Shown here: in pieces, positions 5,447 through 12,598 of the stretch | Numbering within the stretch: position 1 is the stretch's first letter | Layout of the letters: every line of letters begins with the position of its first letter | NCBI GenBank assembly: GCA_012797095.1 | Contig: JAAZPS010000016.1 | Span: 1 to 12,598, forward strand | DNA: 12,598 nt | Reading direction: 5' to 3' | DNA from: Bacillota bacterium | GTDB lineage: Bacteria; Bacillota; Dethiobacteria; DTU022 | The notes under the pieces: model-generated | Databases searched by the model: none | What the model was told of the DNA's origin: nothing | The model's input: the letters and a program-made list of their open reading frames with translations, nothing else | Made by a program: the position numbers and the translations under genes

Positions 5447-6529
5447 GTGGCCAAGAAATGTCAGTTTTGGAAGGATTATGATTCAGTGTCGGGTCCGGTT
5501 TCTTACTGTGAACTGGCCGCGTTCAACCGTCCGGTCAACCCCGATTTTCTCATCAAAATCGGGTGCACCGAGGCAAAAAGAAAAGAATGCCTCGGCAGCA
5601 TGGAATTAAACATCGGTGGGAGTGCGGTCCCGGTGCCGGCTCCCGAGCCCAAGGCGGCGGTTACTCCAGTAGCCTCGTTCAGCCCGCCGGCAGAGATCTG
5701 CAAATCGTTTGTTGGTGTAGCCCAGGCAAAAGCGACGACCAAGATGGGCTCGCTGATTCCGCTGGGCATTCTTGCCGGCGCCTATATTGCGCTCGGCGCG
5801 ATCATGTTCACGATCATCACCAATGACCTGGCAGGCTTTATCGGGGACGGACTCACCCGCATGGTCGGGGGGATTTCATTCTCCCTCGGTCTGATTCTGG
5901 TTGTTCTCGGCGGTGCGGAGCTCTTTACCGGGAACAACATGATCATGACCGGATACCTGGAAAAGAAGGTTAGTGGAAAGCAGCTGCTGAACAACTGGTT
6001 CTGGGTCTACCTGTTCAACTTCGTCGGCTCGCTGCTGGTGGTCTTCCTGTTTTACTATTCCGGTATCTGGAAGGCAAATGGTGGGGCTATCGGTGTTCGG
6101 GCGGTCAATATCGCCGCGGCCAAAGCATCGCTGCCCTGGGTAGAGGCTCTCTTCAGGGGTATCTTCTGCAACTGGCTGGTCTGCCTGGCGGTCTGGCTGG
6201 CCAACGCTGGACGGGACGTTATCGGCAAGATCCTGGCGATCATGATTCCCATCGCCGCTTTTGTTGCTGCCGGGTTTGAGCATAGTGTCGCCAACATGTA
6301 TTTCGTTCCCATGGGTCTGGCGCTGGCAAATCAGGAAACCCTGTCCACCCTGCTCGATCCCGCGGTTATCCAGGGGTTGACGGTGAAAGCGTTCTTCATG
6401 AACAACCTTATCCCCGTTACCATTGGCAATATCATTGGCGGGGCCGGATTTGTTGCTGCCACCTACTGGGGTGCCTACCTGCGTCCTCTGCTCCCGAAGA
6501 AGGATCTGATCGCTAACGGAAAGATGTAA
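5447..6529 (+). CDS. Formate/nitrite family channel with an N-terminal four-Cys domain
   Basis: This 360-residue protein has a soluble N-terminal domain (1-57), a Pro/Ala-rich linker (about 58-84) and a full FNT channel (about 85-348) with six hydrophobic segments. FNT signature 1 is VLGGAELFTG (153-162), signature 2 is GIFCNWLVCLA (238-248), and the pore His is in FEHSVANM (H279), as in FocA. FNT proteins pass formate, nitrite, lactate or hydrosulfide. Formate is likely, but the substrate is not fixed by sequence. Usual family members are about 270-290 residues; the extra 80 here carry C5, C21, C40 and C48 in WKDY...GCT context. This domain recurs as a separate protein in the next gene. GTG 5447 has AAGGAGG 8 bases upstream (5432-5438). 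It is driven by the sigma-54 promoter at 5383 and probably co-transcribed with the small gene 31 bases downstream. Confidence 0.92.
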   Translation: MAKKCQFWKDYDSVSGPVSYCELAAFNRPVNPDFLIKIGCTEAKRKECLGSMELNIGGSAVPVPAPEPKAAVTPVASFSPPAEICKSFVGVAQAKATTKMGSLIPLGILAGAYIALGAIMFTIITNDLAGFIGDGLTRMVGGISFSLGLILVVLGGAELFTGNNMIMTGYLEKKVSGKQLLNNWFWVYLFNFVGSLLVVFLFYYSGIWKANGGAIGVRAVNIAAAKASLPWVEALFRGIFCNWLVCLAVWLANAGRDVIGKILAIMIPIAAFVAAGFEHSVANMYFVPMGLALANQETLSTLLDPAVIQGLTVKAFFMNNLIPVTIGNIIGGAGFVAATYWGAYLRPLLPKKDLIANGKM

Positions 6530-6560
6530 GCAACTTCACCGGGGATAGGAAAGGGGTGAC

Positions 6561-6818
6561 ATGATGAATAAAATGGTTCAATGCGTGCATTGGAAGGAAT
6601 ATCAGGGTTTGAACGGCTGGGTTATGTTCTGCAGTGCCGGAGCCTTTGCCAAGCAACTGACCCGGGAAGAAGCGGAGCAGTGCGGCTGTACTACTGAACA
6701 AAGAACCATCTGTAAAAAAATCATGGAAACCAATCTCGGATACGGTTTGGTCCCGGATATCCTAAAAGACGACGCTGAAGTAGCGCTGAAAGAGAAAAAG
6801 GCTGCCTCTGAGCTGTAG
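6561..6818 (+). CDS. Small four-Cys protein homologous to the channel N-terminal domain
   Basis: This 85-residue soluble protein has residues 8-60 that align without gaps to residues 5-57 of the preceding channel. Cysteines C8, C24, C43 and C51 repeat the C-x15-C-x18-C-x7-C spacing exactly. Shared context includes WK(D/E)Y, an AF pair after the second Cys, GCT at the third, and ME-x-N-(I/L)-G after the fourth. It has an extra C41. The C-terminus (61-85) is a charged Lys/Glu-rich tail. The cysteines suggest a zinc, iron-sulfur or redox-active site, but none has been shown. ATG 6561 or 6564 could be used; AAAGGGG at 6550-6556 fits 6564 slightly better. The gene ends 18 bases before a strong terminator, so it closes the sigma-54 operon. 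I know no named family for it; it may dock on or gate the channel. Confidence 0.82.
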   Translation: MMNKMVQCVHWKEYQGLNGWVMFCSAGAFAKQLTREEAEQCGCTTEQRTICKKIMETNLGYGLVPDILKDDAEVALKEKKAASEL

Positions 6819-6835
6819 GACATTTATCTGCAGAG

Positions 6836-6877
6836 CGGGGCCGGATCCGGGTCAAGCCGGAACCGGCCCCGTTCTTT
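6836..6877 (+). terminator. Rho-independent terminator of the channel operon
   Basis: CGGGGCCGG (6836-6844) pairs with CCGGCCCCG (6863-6871). The stem continues inside as TCCGG/CCGGA after one A-A mismatch. TTCTTT follows at 6872-6877. It is a strong GC-rich hairpin right after the small Cys protein gene. Confidence 0.88.
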
Positions 6878-7301
6878 GTACTGCCGAACGGTTTAAGATC
6901 ACGGGGATTGCCGCAAAATGTGACAGGGGAGAAAAGTTAAGCTGGCTTTTCCCGGTGTCATCCTTGAGGGCGGAGCCCGCAGGAGCTTTTCCCAGGGTTT
7001 TGCAGTAGAGCGCCGGCGAGGGCCGAGCCGGGATACCCGAGCAGCGGGGGGGATGGCGGGCTGGCTGTGTCCCCGGGTCAAAGCAGCTGCAGGTTGCCCT
7101 CAGGTGGGGCTGCCGTCTCTTTCAGGCTCTCCTTTCAGGTGCTGCCGGGGCTCTGCCGCCAGCAGGGGTGTTCCAGGCGGTAAAAACGATCAAAATAAAG
7201 GATTTTCGCTCTCGCTCGCAGAAATCTAGCTATTGAAACGGCAAGCGAAAAAAGTACCTGATTCCTTCGTACCCATCAATCGGGAGAGGGCGAATTTAGC
7301 G
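6878..7301. other. Intergenic region before the dehydrogenase-like/two-component operon
   Basis: These 424 bp contain no convincing gene. They hold a degenerate dispersed element (6955-6990), C/T- and G-rich partial repeats with CTTTCAGG and GGGCTGCCG-like pieces (about 7080-7160), and an A-rich stretch at 7182-7200 that could carry a weak sigma-A promoter (TTCCAG, 17 bases, AATAAA). No -24/-12 promoter is visible, so the regulator operon is probably not itself under sigma-54. The frame of the next gene is open back to TTG 7233, but that start lacks a ribosome site. Confidence 0.5.
6955..6990 (-). repeat. Degenerate copy of the dispersed intergenic element
   Basis: TGTCATCCTTGAGGGCGGAG followed by CCCGCAGGAGCTTTT resembles the reverse complement of the element at 230-257 (TGTCATCCTGAGC...GAAGGATCTC), with an altered centre (GGGC-GGA-GCCC hairpin). 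It is a weak match and has not been amplified. Confidence 0.35.
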
Positions 7302-8450
7302 ATGTTTATCAGCAAATTCATGGCGCCGGAGATCATCTTCGGGATCGGTTCCTTGAACCAGGTCGGCGAATGCTGTAGCCGTCTGGGCTCCACTCGCGTT
7401 TTTCTCGTGGCCGATAAGGGGGTTATCGAGCACCGCTGGGTCGAGAAAGCGCTTCCCTTTCTGGAAGAGGCGGCGTTGGATTACTGGATCTGGTCCGGTT
7501 TTTCGGCCAATCCGCGCGATTACGAAGTGGAGGCGGGGGCTCGCCTTTACACGGAAAACAGCTGTGACGCGGTTCTTGCCATCGGCGGCGGCAGCACCAT
7601 CGACGCGGCCAAGGCGGTGGCGACCCTGTCGACCAATGAGGGCCGGATCCAGGAATACGAGGGGATCGACCTGATCAACAATCCGCTGCCCCCGCTGATC
7701 GTGGTTCCTTCCACCTCCGGTTCAGGCTCCGATGTCTCCCAGTTTTCGATCATTGCGGACAGCGAGCGCAAGATCAAGATGACCATTATCTCCAAGTCGC
7801 TGATTCCGGATATCTCCATCTCCGATCCGCTGCTTCTCTCGACGATCAGCAGCCGGGTGACCGCTCATACGGGGATGGAGGCTTTGAGCCATGCCATCGA
7901 GGCCTACCTATCGTTGGCGGCGACCGATATGACCGATATCCATGCCCTTCATGCGATCAAGCTGATCTCGCGCAACCTGCGCTCTTCGGTGGCCAGCCAG
8001 GCCAACCAGGAGGCCAAGGTGGCCATGGGCAAGGCGAGCATGCATGCCGGAATTGCTTTTTCCAATGCTGTTCTGGGGCTGGCCCACGCCATGACGCATC
8101 AGGTGGGGGGGATGCTCGATCTACCCATCGGTGAGATCAGCGCGATCCTTTTGCCCCATGTGATGCGCTTCAACCTGCTTTCATCCATCGACAAATATGT
8201 CCGCATCGCCGCGATCATGGGGGCGCAGGTGGACCGGATGACTCCCCGCGAGGCGGCGGAAAAGGCGATCGCCATGGTCTGGGAGCTGGCCCAGGATGTG
8301 GGGATTCCCCCCGGGCTGGCCGAGCTGGGCCTGCCCGAGGAGCTCCTGCCCGAGTTGAGTGAAAACGCAATCAAGGACGCCTGTTTCATCACCAATCCGC
8401 GTGATGCCGATGTCGAGGATATCATCGCCATCTTTCGCTCGGCCCTTTAA
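7302..8450 (+). CDS. Iron-alcohol-dehydrogenase-like protein with altered metal site
   Basis: This 382-residue protein has the full length of group III iron-dependent alcohol dehydrogenases. The nucleotide site GGGSTIDAAK (95-104) and the PSTSGSGSDVS loop (about 136-146) are intact. The metal site is not. The usual Asp of the GMDALxHAIEAY motif is Glu (E193 in GMEALSHAIEAY). H197 and H262 remain. The last His of the DxPHG motif is Ile (I276 in LDLPIGE). NAD(P) binding is thus likely, but Fe-dependent alcohol oxidation is doubtful. ATG 7302 is chosen because GGGAGAGGG lies 11 bases upstream and MFISKFMAPEIIFG starts like the family; TTG 7233 would add 23 unconserved residues. It lies 12 bases before a sensor kinase gene, suggesting a signalling or redox-sensing role (inference). 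A reductase for an aldehyde remains possible. Confidence 0.85.
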   Translation: MFISKFMAPEIIFGIGSLNQVGECCSRLGSTRVFLVADKGVIEHRWVEKALPFLEEAALDYWIWSGFSANPRDYEVEAGARLYTENSCDAVLAIGGGSTIDAAKAVATLSTNEGRIQEYEGIDLINNPLPPLIVVPSTSGSGSDVSQFSIIADSERKIKMTIISKSLIPDISISDPLLLSTISSRVTAHTGMEALSHAIEAYLSLAATDMTDIHALHAIKLISRNLRSSVASQANQEAKVAMGKASMHAGIAFSNAVLGLAHAMTHQVGGMLDLPIGEISAILLPHVMRFNLLSSIDKYVRIAAIMGAQVDRMTPREAAEKAIAMVWELAQDVGIPPGLAELGLPEELLPELSENAIKDACFITNPRDADVEDIIAIFRSAL

Positions 8451-8462
8451 AGGAGGAACGGT

Positions 8463-10130
8463 GTGGTTATAAAGAATAAGAAGGCACTCATCGAAAAACT
8501 GACCGGGATCCACAGCTCGAAAAAATCGTACTATGTGCAGCTGAAAAAAAAGATCGATGAAACCACGCGGCGCAATATCCAGCTCGAGATCATCAACCGG
8601 CTAGCCAAGGCTATCGGTATCGATATGTCCTTCCAGGAGATTGTCGAGAGCATCATTCCCGAGCTGCAGACGGTGGTCACCTTCGATACGATCAGCCTTT
8701 ACGTCATCGACAAAGGGACCATGGTCAGCCGGACCGTCTTCGTGACCAACAACCGCGACAAGAAGGCTGCCGCGGACGATGCCCGCAATCTGGTCGAGGA
8801 GAAGACCTCCGAAGCTTTCCTGAAAGTTTTCACCGAGAAGAGGACGATCCTGCTCGATCACCGGACCGGGGAGGCGCCGCCGGCGGCAGGCGGCCTGATC
8901 TCGAAGGCGCTGATTCCCCTGCTGGTGAAGGAGAAGGTCATCGGGGTGCTCGAGGTGATCTGCGAGAACGGCTTTGCCGGGGGCGACCTGCATTTCCTGG
9001 AGCAGGTCGCCGATCAGCTGGCCGTGACCCTGGAGAATGCCCGCCTCTACAGCGAGGTCTGGCAGCACAAGCAGGAGTGGGAGATCACCTTTTCCGCGGT
9101 AACGGATCTGCTGCTGTTCATCAACCGCGACTACCGGATCCAGAGGGTCAACCAGGCGGTGATCGACTTTTTCACCATGCCTGAAGAGGAGATCCTCAAC
9201 CAGAAATGCTACCGTCTGTTCTACGGGCGCGAATCGAAGTGCAACCCCTGCCTGGCGGATCAGGTCGTGCGCACCCAGAAGACCGCGTACCAGCAATCGC
9301 GGACCCGCTTCAACCGGGTGCTCGATATCTTTGCCTACCCTGCGTACACCGAAAAGGGGGATCCCTACGGCGTCACCTACTACGCCAAGGATGTGACCCG
9401 TTTCGTCGACTCGATCAAATTTGTCTCCCTGGGCGAGATGTCCGCCGGGGTGGCCCACGAGCTGAACAGTCCGCTCACGGCCATTGTCGGGAACTCGCAG
9501 CTGCTTCTCCGGGAGACCGATCCCGGTGAACCCCATTATCAGCTGATCACGGATATCAAGAACAGCGGGATGCGCTGCCAGCGGATCATCCAGAACCTGC
9601 TCACCTTTTCACGGCAGGAAGAGTATACCTTCGAGGAGATCGATCTGAACAAGGTCGTGGAGAGCGCCCTGGGGCTGCTCTCGTACCAGATCGAGAAGAG
9701 CAATATTGAGCTGGTGACCAGGCCGGCTCCCTCGCTGCCCCGCTTCCTGGGGAACGAGCACGGTCTGGAGCAGATCATCATCAATCTTCTGCTCAATGCC
9801 AAGGATGCGATCAACTCCCGGATCGCCGCCGGCGAGACCAGGGAGAAGGGAAAGATCGTTATCGAGACCAGCTCATCGGACAAGGTGATCGCTGTCCATG
9901 TGCGCGACAACGGGATCGGGATCGATTACGATGATCTGCCCCAGGTGTTCAACCCCTTTTTCACCACCAAGCGGGTTGGCCGGGGGACGGGGCTGGGTCT
10001 TTCGGTGAGCCTGGGGATTGCCCAGTCGCACGGCGGGATGATCGATGTCGAGAGTATCGAGGGTGGGGGGAGCCAGTTCAGCCTGATTCTGCCGCTGGAC
10101 AAGGCCTATGAAACAGAGGGCGGCAAATGA
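8463..10130 (+). CDS. Cytosolic GAF-PAS sensor histidine kinase
   Basis: This 555-residue kinase has no membrane segment. A helical N-terminus (1-45) leads to a GAF domain (about 50-195) ending in the linking helix EQVADQLAVTLENARLYSE. A PAS domain follows (about 205-315) and carries C249, C260 and C263 in CYRLFYGRESKCNPC. The transmitter begins with the phospho-acceptor box GVAHELNSPLTAI (H332). The ATPase part has the N-box NLLLNAKDAI (441-450), G1 DNGIGI (482-487), an F-box FFTTK and G2 GTGLGLS (508-514). It should autophosphorylate H332 and pass phosphate to the regulator encoded next, whose start overlaps this stop by 4 bp (ATGA). GTG 8463 has AGGAGG at 8451-8456. The signal is intracellular and unknown; GAF small-molecule binding or PAS cysteine chemistry are candidates. 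Confidence 0.93.
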   Translation: MVIKNKKALIEKLTGIHSSKKSYYVQLKKKIDETTRRNIQLEIINRLAKAIGIDMSFQEIVESIIPELQTVVTFDTISLYVIDKGTMVSRTVFVTNNRDKKAAADDARNLVEEKTSEAFLKVFTEKRTILLDHRTGEAPPAAGGLISKALIPLLVKEKVIGVLEVICENGFAGGDLHFLEQVADQLAVTLENARLYSEVWQHKQEWEITFSAVTDLLLFINRDYRIQRVNQAVIDFFTMPEEEILNQKCYRLFYGRESKCNPCLADQVVRTQKTAYQQSRTRFNRVLDIFAYPAYTEKGDPYGVTYYAKDVTRFVDSIKFVSLGEMSAGVAHELNSPLTAIVGNSQLLLRETDPGEPHYQLITDIKNSGMRCQRIIQNLLTFSRQEEYTFEEIDLNKVVESALGLLSYQIEKSNIELVTRPAPSLPRFLGNEHGLEQIIINLLLNAKDAINSRIAAGETREKGKIVIETSSSDKVIAVHVRDNGIGIDYDDLPQVFNPFFTTKRVGRGTGLGLSVSLGIAQSHGGMIDVESIEGGGSQFSLILPLDKAYETEGGK

Positions 10131-11665
10131 GCGAGCGGTCGGTGGGGGGTGCTGAACAGGTGGCGCCGCAGGCATGCTTCATGGTGGTGGATGATGAGCC
10201 GGAAGTCTGCAATTTTTTCTCGTACCTGCTGAAACGAAAGGGGCACCGTGTGGTTGCCGCTTACAGCGGCTCCCAGGCGCTGGATCTGCTCAAGCAAAAT
10301 CGTTTCAATGTGGCTGTGGTCGACCTGAAGCTGCCCGATCTGAGCGGCCTGCAGCTGCTCCGGGAGATCAAGAAGGCGCAGCCTGCCTGCGAGGTGATCA
10401 TCATCACCGGCTACTCCACGGTCAAGTCGGCGGTGGAGGCGATCCAGTCCGGCGCCTTTGACTACGTGGAGAAACCCTTTGGCGATATTGCCGAGATGGA
10501 GGATCTGCTCGAGAGAGCGCTCAATGTACGCGCCGAGATGGAAAGGCTCTCTCATTCCCACAAAGAGCTCGGTTTTGTCGTCGGCAAAAATAAGAAGATG
10601 CTCAGCCTGATCGCCGCTTCCCAGAAGATCGCCAAGAAAAATATCACGGTGCTGATCCAGGGGGAGACCGGGACCGGGAAAGAGGTTCTGGCCCGCTACA
10701 TTCATTCCGTCAGCCATCGTAGCGACCGCCCCTTCATGGCCTTCAACTGCGGGGCCTTCACCGAGACACTGCTGGAGAGCGAACTGTTTGGACATGAGAA
10801 AGGCTCCTTTACCGGAGCCACCAGCCGCAAAAAAGGGATCTTCGAGATGGCCAACAAGGGGACCCTCTTCCTGGATGAGATCGACTCGGCCAGCCCGGCG
10901 ATCCAGATCAAGCTGCTCCGCGTTCTCGAGACGGGAGATTTCCTGCGGGTGGGCGGTGAAGAGCTCTGCAAGGTCGATGTGCGGGTGATCGCCGCAACCA
11001 ACGCCGATCTGGCTTCGCGGGTGGAGGAGAACAGGTTTCGCGAAGATCTTTTTTACCGCCTCGATGTGGCCTCCCTGTTCATCCCGCCGCTCCGGGAAAG
11101 AGCCGCGGATATTCCCACCTTTGTGCACTACTTTCTGGAGAAAGAGACGGTGGAGAAGGGGCTGCCGGAAAAAAGATTTTCCGATGAGGCGATGGCCCTG
11201 CTGGAGAAGCATACCTGGCCGGGCAATATCCGGGAGGTCTCCAACACCGTGGCCCAGGCGGTTCTCCTGAGCAAGGGCGAGTTGATCGAGCCGGAGGAGC
11301 TGCCGGCGCGGATCCGGCCGCCGCAGCCGGAGGAGGCTGCAGAACCGGAGGAGGCCGAAAATGCTGCCGGGGCAGCTGCCGCGGCGCCGCCCTATTTTGC
11401 CGTCCATCCGCGGGGCGAAGAGCTTTCCCGGCAGCTGGCCGGATTTGAAGAGCTGCTCACCGCCGGGCTCGATCTGAAGGAAGGGTTTGATTTCAACAAT
11501 TTTCAGGAAGAGCTCAAATTGTGGCGGGAGCGGGTCAGCGGGCAGCTGATCGAGCAGGCGCTGGAGCTCACTTTCGGCAACCAGGTCAAGGCGGCGGAGC
11601 TGCTCCGGATCACCCCGCGGGCGCTGCGCTACCATCTGGAAAAATCAAAAGAGGAGAAAGCCTGA
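10127..11665 (+). CDS. NtrC-family sigma-54 activator, response regulator
   Basis: This 512-residue regulator has three parts. The receiver (about 17-135) has acidic D22-D23, phospho-acceptor D66, T94 and K116. The AAA+ sigma-54 interaction domain (about 148-385) has Walker A GETGTGKE (179-186), the sigma-54 contact loop GSFTGA (226-231, the Ser variant of GAFTGA), Walker B GTLFLDEID (245-253) and the arginine-finger region FREDLFYRL. An Ala/Glu/Pro-rich linker (about 398-421) is longer than usual. The C-terminus is a Fis-type helix-turn-helix (GNQVKAAELLRITPRALRYHL, 484-504). It should activate -24/-12 promoters when phosphorylated by the adjacent kinase. The only such promoter seen in the window is at 5383, before the channel gene, and it has paired dyads upstream. 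Start ATG 10127 overlaps the kinase stop. A terminator follows. Confidence 0.95.
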   Translation: MSERSVGGAEQVAPQACFMVVDDEPEVCNFFSYLLKRKGHRVVAAYSGSQALDLLKQNRFNVAVVDLKLPDLSGLQLLREIKKAQPACEVIIITGYSTVKSAVEAIQSGAFDYVEKPFGDIAEMEDLLERALNVRAEMERLSHSHKELGFVVGKNKKMLSLIAASQKIAKKNITVLIQGETGTGKEVLARYIHSVSHRSDRPFMAFNCGAFTETLLESELFGHEKGSFTGATSRKKGIFEMANKGTLFLDEIDSASPAIQIKLLRVLETGDFLRVGGEELCKVDVRVIAATNADLASRVEENRFREDLFYRLDVASLFIPPLRERAADIPTFVHYFLEKETVEKGLPEKRFSDEAMALLEKHTWPGNIREVSNTVAQAVLLSKGELIEPEELPARIRPPQPEEAAEPEEAENAAGAAAAAPPYFAVHPRGEELSRQLAGFEELLTAGLDLKEGFDFNNFQEELKLWRERVSGQLIEQALELTFGNQVKAAELLRITPRALRYHLEKSKEEKA

Positions 11666-11694
11666 ACGGACCCTCGCAGGTTGTTTGCACGGAA

Positions 11695-11720
11695 AAAAGG
11701 AACGCGGGAGCGTTCCTTTT
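11695..11720. terminator. Bidirectional Rho-independent terminator
   Basis: AAAAGGAACGC-GGGA-GCGTTCCTTTT is a perfect 11-bp stem with A-tract and T-tract built in. It works on both strands and lies between the converging regulator gene and the minus-strand permease gene. Confidence 0.9.
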
Positions 11721-11746
11721 CGATCGATTGATATTTCCGGAGCCTC

Positions 11747-12598
11747 TCAGTAATCCTTGCGCATCATCCTCCCGATCTCTTTCAGGGAGATGGAGCGGTC
11801 GAACTGGAGCAGTCCGCGGCTGAAGATGCGCGCCCCCAGGTAGATAAAGAAAGCCACCCCGAGCATCAGCGCGGCAAAGGTAGAGGCGATCTCCCACCAG
11901 GGCAGGGTGGTGGCGCCGATCCGCATCAACATGGTCATCGGTGTGAAGATCGGGATATAGCTGAATACGCGCACCCAGGTGGCATCGGGGGCCATCATGA
12001 TCGCGCCCGAGGCGAACATCGGGATCATCGGGATCAGCACCACGATCCCCTGAATCTGGCTGCCCCCCTCGGCGTCCTTCATCGTTGCTCCCATCGCCGC
12101 AAAGAGGGCGGCGAACATGATATAGCCGCCGACAAAGAAAAGGATCATCGGCAGGAGGGCGCTTGCGCTCAGTCCGAGCTGGCTCAAGTCGACAAAGCGG
12201 CCGGCCAGAAGAAGGGCTGCACCCAGCCAGATCCCGATCTGCAGCAGGCCGAGCAGGCCGAAGCCGAGAATCTTGCCGAGCAGCAGATCAAGGGCGCTGA
12301 CCGAGGAAAGCAGTATCTCCACGATGCGGTTGCGCTTCTCCTTGAGCACCCCATACATGAGCACCTGTCCGGAGACGATCACGGCGATAACGAGAAGCAT
12401 GCTGAAGATGAATGGTGCGAAGGCCTCCAGGATGGAAAATTCCTCGCCGCTGATACTGCGCAGGTGCAAAGAGACCGGTGCGGTAGCCAGGGTGATCTCC
12501 TCCGCACTCAACCCGAGCTGCTCCATCCGGTAGCGGGTCAGCGCCTCCTGGAGCGCTCCATCCAGAGAGAGCGAGTTCATCTGCCTGGCATCGCGGAC
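11747..12598 (-). CDS. ABC-2 family permease, N-terminus outside the window
   Basis: The frame is open to the window edge, so this is the C-terminal 283 residues of a longer protein. ATG 12580 is an internal Met, as codons continue upstream (VRDARQ). It has five or more hydrophobic segments, including FIFSMLLVIAVIVSGQVLMYGV, FGLLGLLQIGIWLGAALLLAG, MILFFVGGYIMFAALFAAM and FAALMLGVAFFIYLGARIF. Between the first two is the family motif KEKRNRIVEILLSSVSALDLLLGKILG. Before the first segment lies a large polar domain, as in NatB/YhaP-type exporters, which extrude Na+ or other substrates with a partner ATPase. That ATPase is not in the window and is probably encoded just beyond the right edge. The gene ends 27 bases from the shared terminator at 11695-11720. 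The substrate is unknown. Confidence 0.87.
   Translation of the reverse strand, partial: VRDARQMNSLSLDGALQEALTRYRMEQLGLSAEEITLATAPVSLHLRSISGEEFSILEAFAPFIFSMLLVIAVIVSGQVLMYGVLKEKRNRIVEILLSSVSALDLLLGKILGFGLLGLLQIGIWLGAALLLAGRFVDLSQLGLSASALLPMILFFVGGYIMFAALFAAMGATMKDAEGGSQIQGIVVLIPMIPMFASGAIMMAPDATWVRVFSYIPIFTPMTMLMRIGATTLPWWEIASTFAALMLGVAFFIYLGARIFSRGLLQFDRSISLKEIGRMMRKDY

Noticed and set aside
7233..7301. TTG start extending the dehydrogenase-like protein by 23 residues
   Set aside because: There is no ribosome site upstream of 7233, and the extra residues do not fit the family start.
6878..7301. A second sigma-54 promoter before the dehydrogenase-like operon
   Set aside because: No GG-N10-GC arrangement with acceptable flanking bases was found.
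8601..9536. 311-residue minus-strand open frame
   Set aside because: It is antisense to the histidine kinase, with no recognisable domain.
10106..11635. 509-residue minus-strand open frame
   Set aside because: It is antisense to the sigma-54 activator, whose motifs are complete. It reflects codon bias in GC-rich DNA.

Overview
The window looks like chromosomal DNA of a moderately GC-rich, endospore-forming, anaerobic Firmicute of the clostridial or Peptococcaceae/Moorella type. The evidence is a CotF-type spore coat protein, strong AGGAGG ribosome sites with frequent GTG starts, a sigma-54 promoter with its own NtrC-family activator, and a formate/nitrite-family channel. The species cannot be named from the sequence. 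There is no rRNA, tRNA, transposase, CRISPR array or phage gene.

Layout. (1) Positions 1-169 hold a small ribbon-helix-helix protein. (2) Positions 170-872 are non-coding and G-rich. They contain about 21 tandem 20/22-bp units with higher-order duplication and repeated G-quadruplex motifs. The array appears to have grown from one copy of a dispersed intergenic element at 230-257. (3) Positions 873-2810 are a three-gene ABC exporter operon with the order PLDc_N-like membrane protein, ATPase, permease, like Bacillus yxlEFG. (4) Positions 2993-4526 are a two-gene unit: a HEPN-like/CBS fusion protein and a metallo-beta-lactamase-fold hydrolase that lacks its usual last His ligand. (5) A spore coat F-like gene lies on the minus strand, convergent with unit 4 and separated from it by a perfect palindrome.

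(6) Positions 5209-6877 are a sigma-54-controlled unit. A textbook -24/-12 promoter at 5383-5398 is preceded by two CCT-N6-AGG dyads 31 bp apart. It drives a formate/nitrite channel with an extra four-cysteine N-terminal domain. Next comes a small protein that is a free-standing homologue of that same domain (identical C-x15-C-x18-C-x7-C spacing), then a strong terminator. (7) Positions 7302-11665 are an operon of an iron-alcohol-dehydrogenase-like protein with two altered metal-ligand positions, a soluble GAF-PAS histidine kinase, and an NtrC-type sigma-54 activator. A terminator follows. (8) From the right edge back to 11747 on the minus strand is the C-terminal part of an ABC-2 permease.

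Main idea (inference). Blocks 6 and 7 form one regulatory circuit. A cytosolic sensor kinase, perhaps informed by the dehydrogenase-like protein, would phosphorylate the activator, which would switch on the channel and its cysteine-domain partner. The duplicated cysteine domain and the altered dehydrogenase are the parts that seem undescribed.
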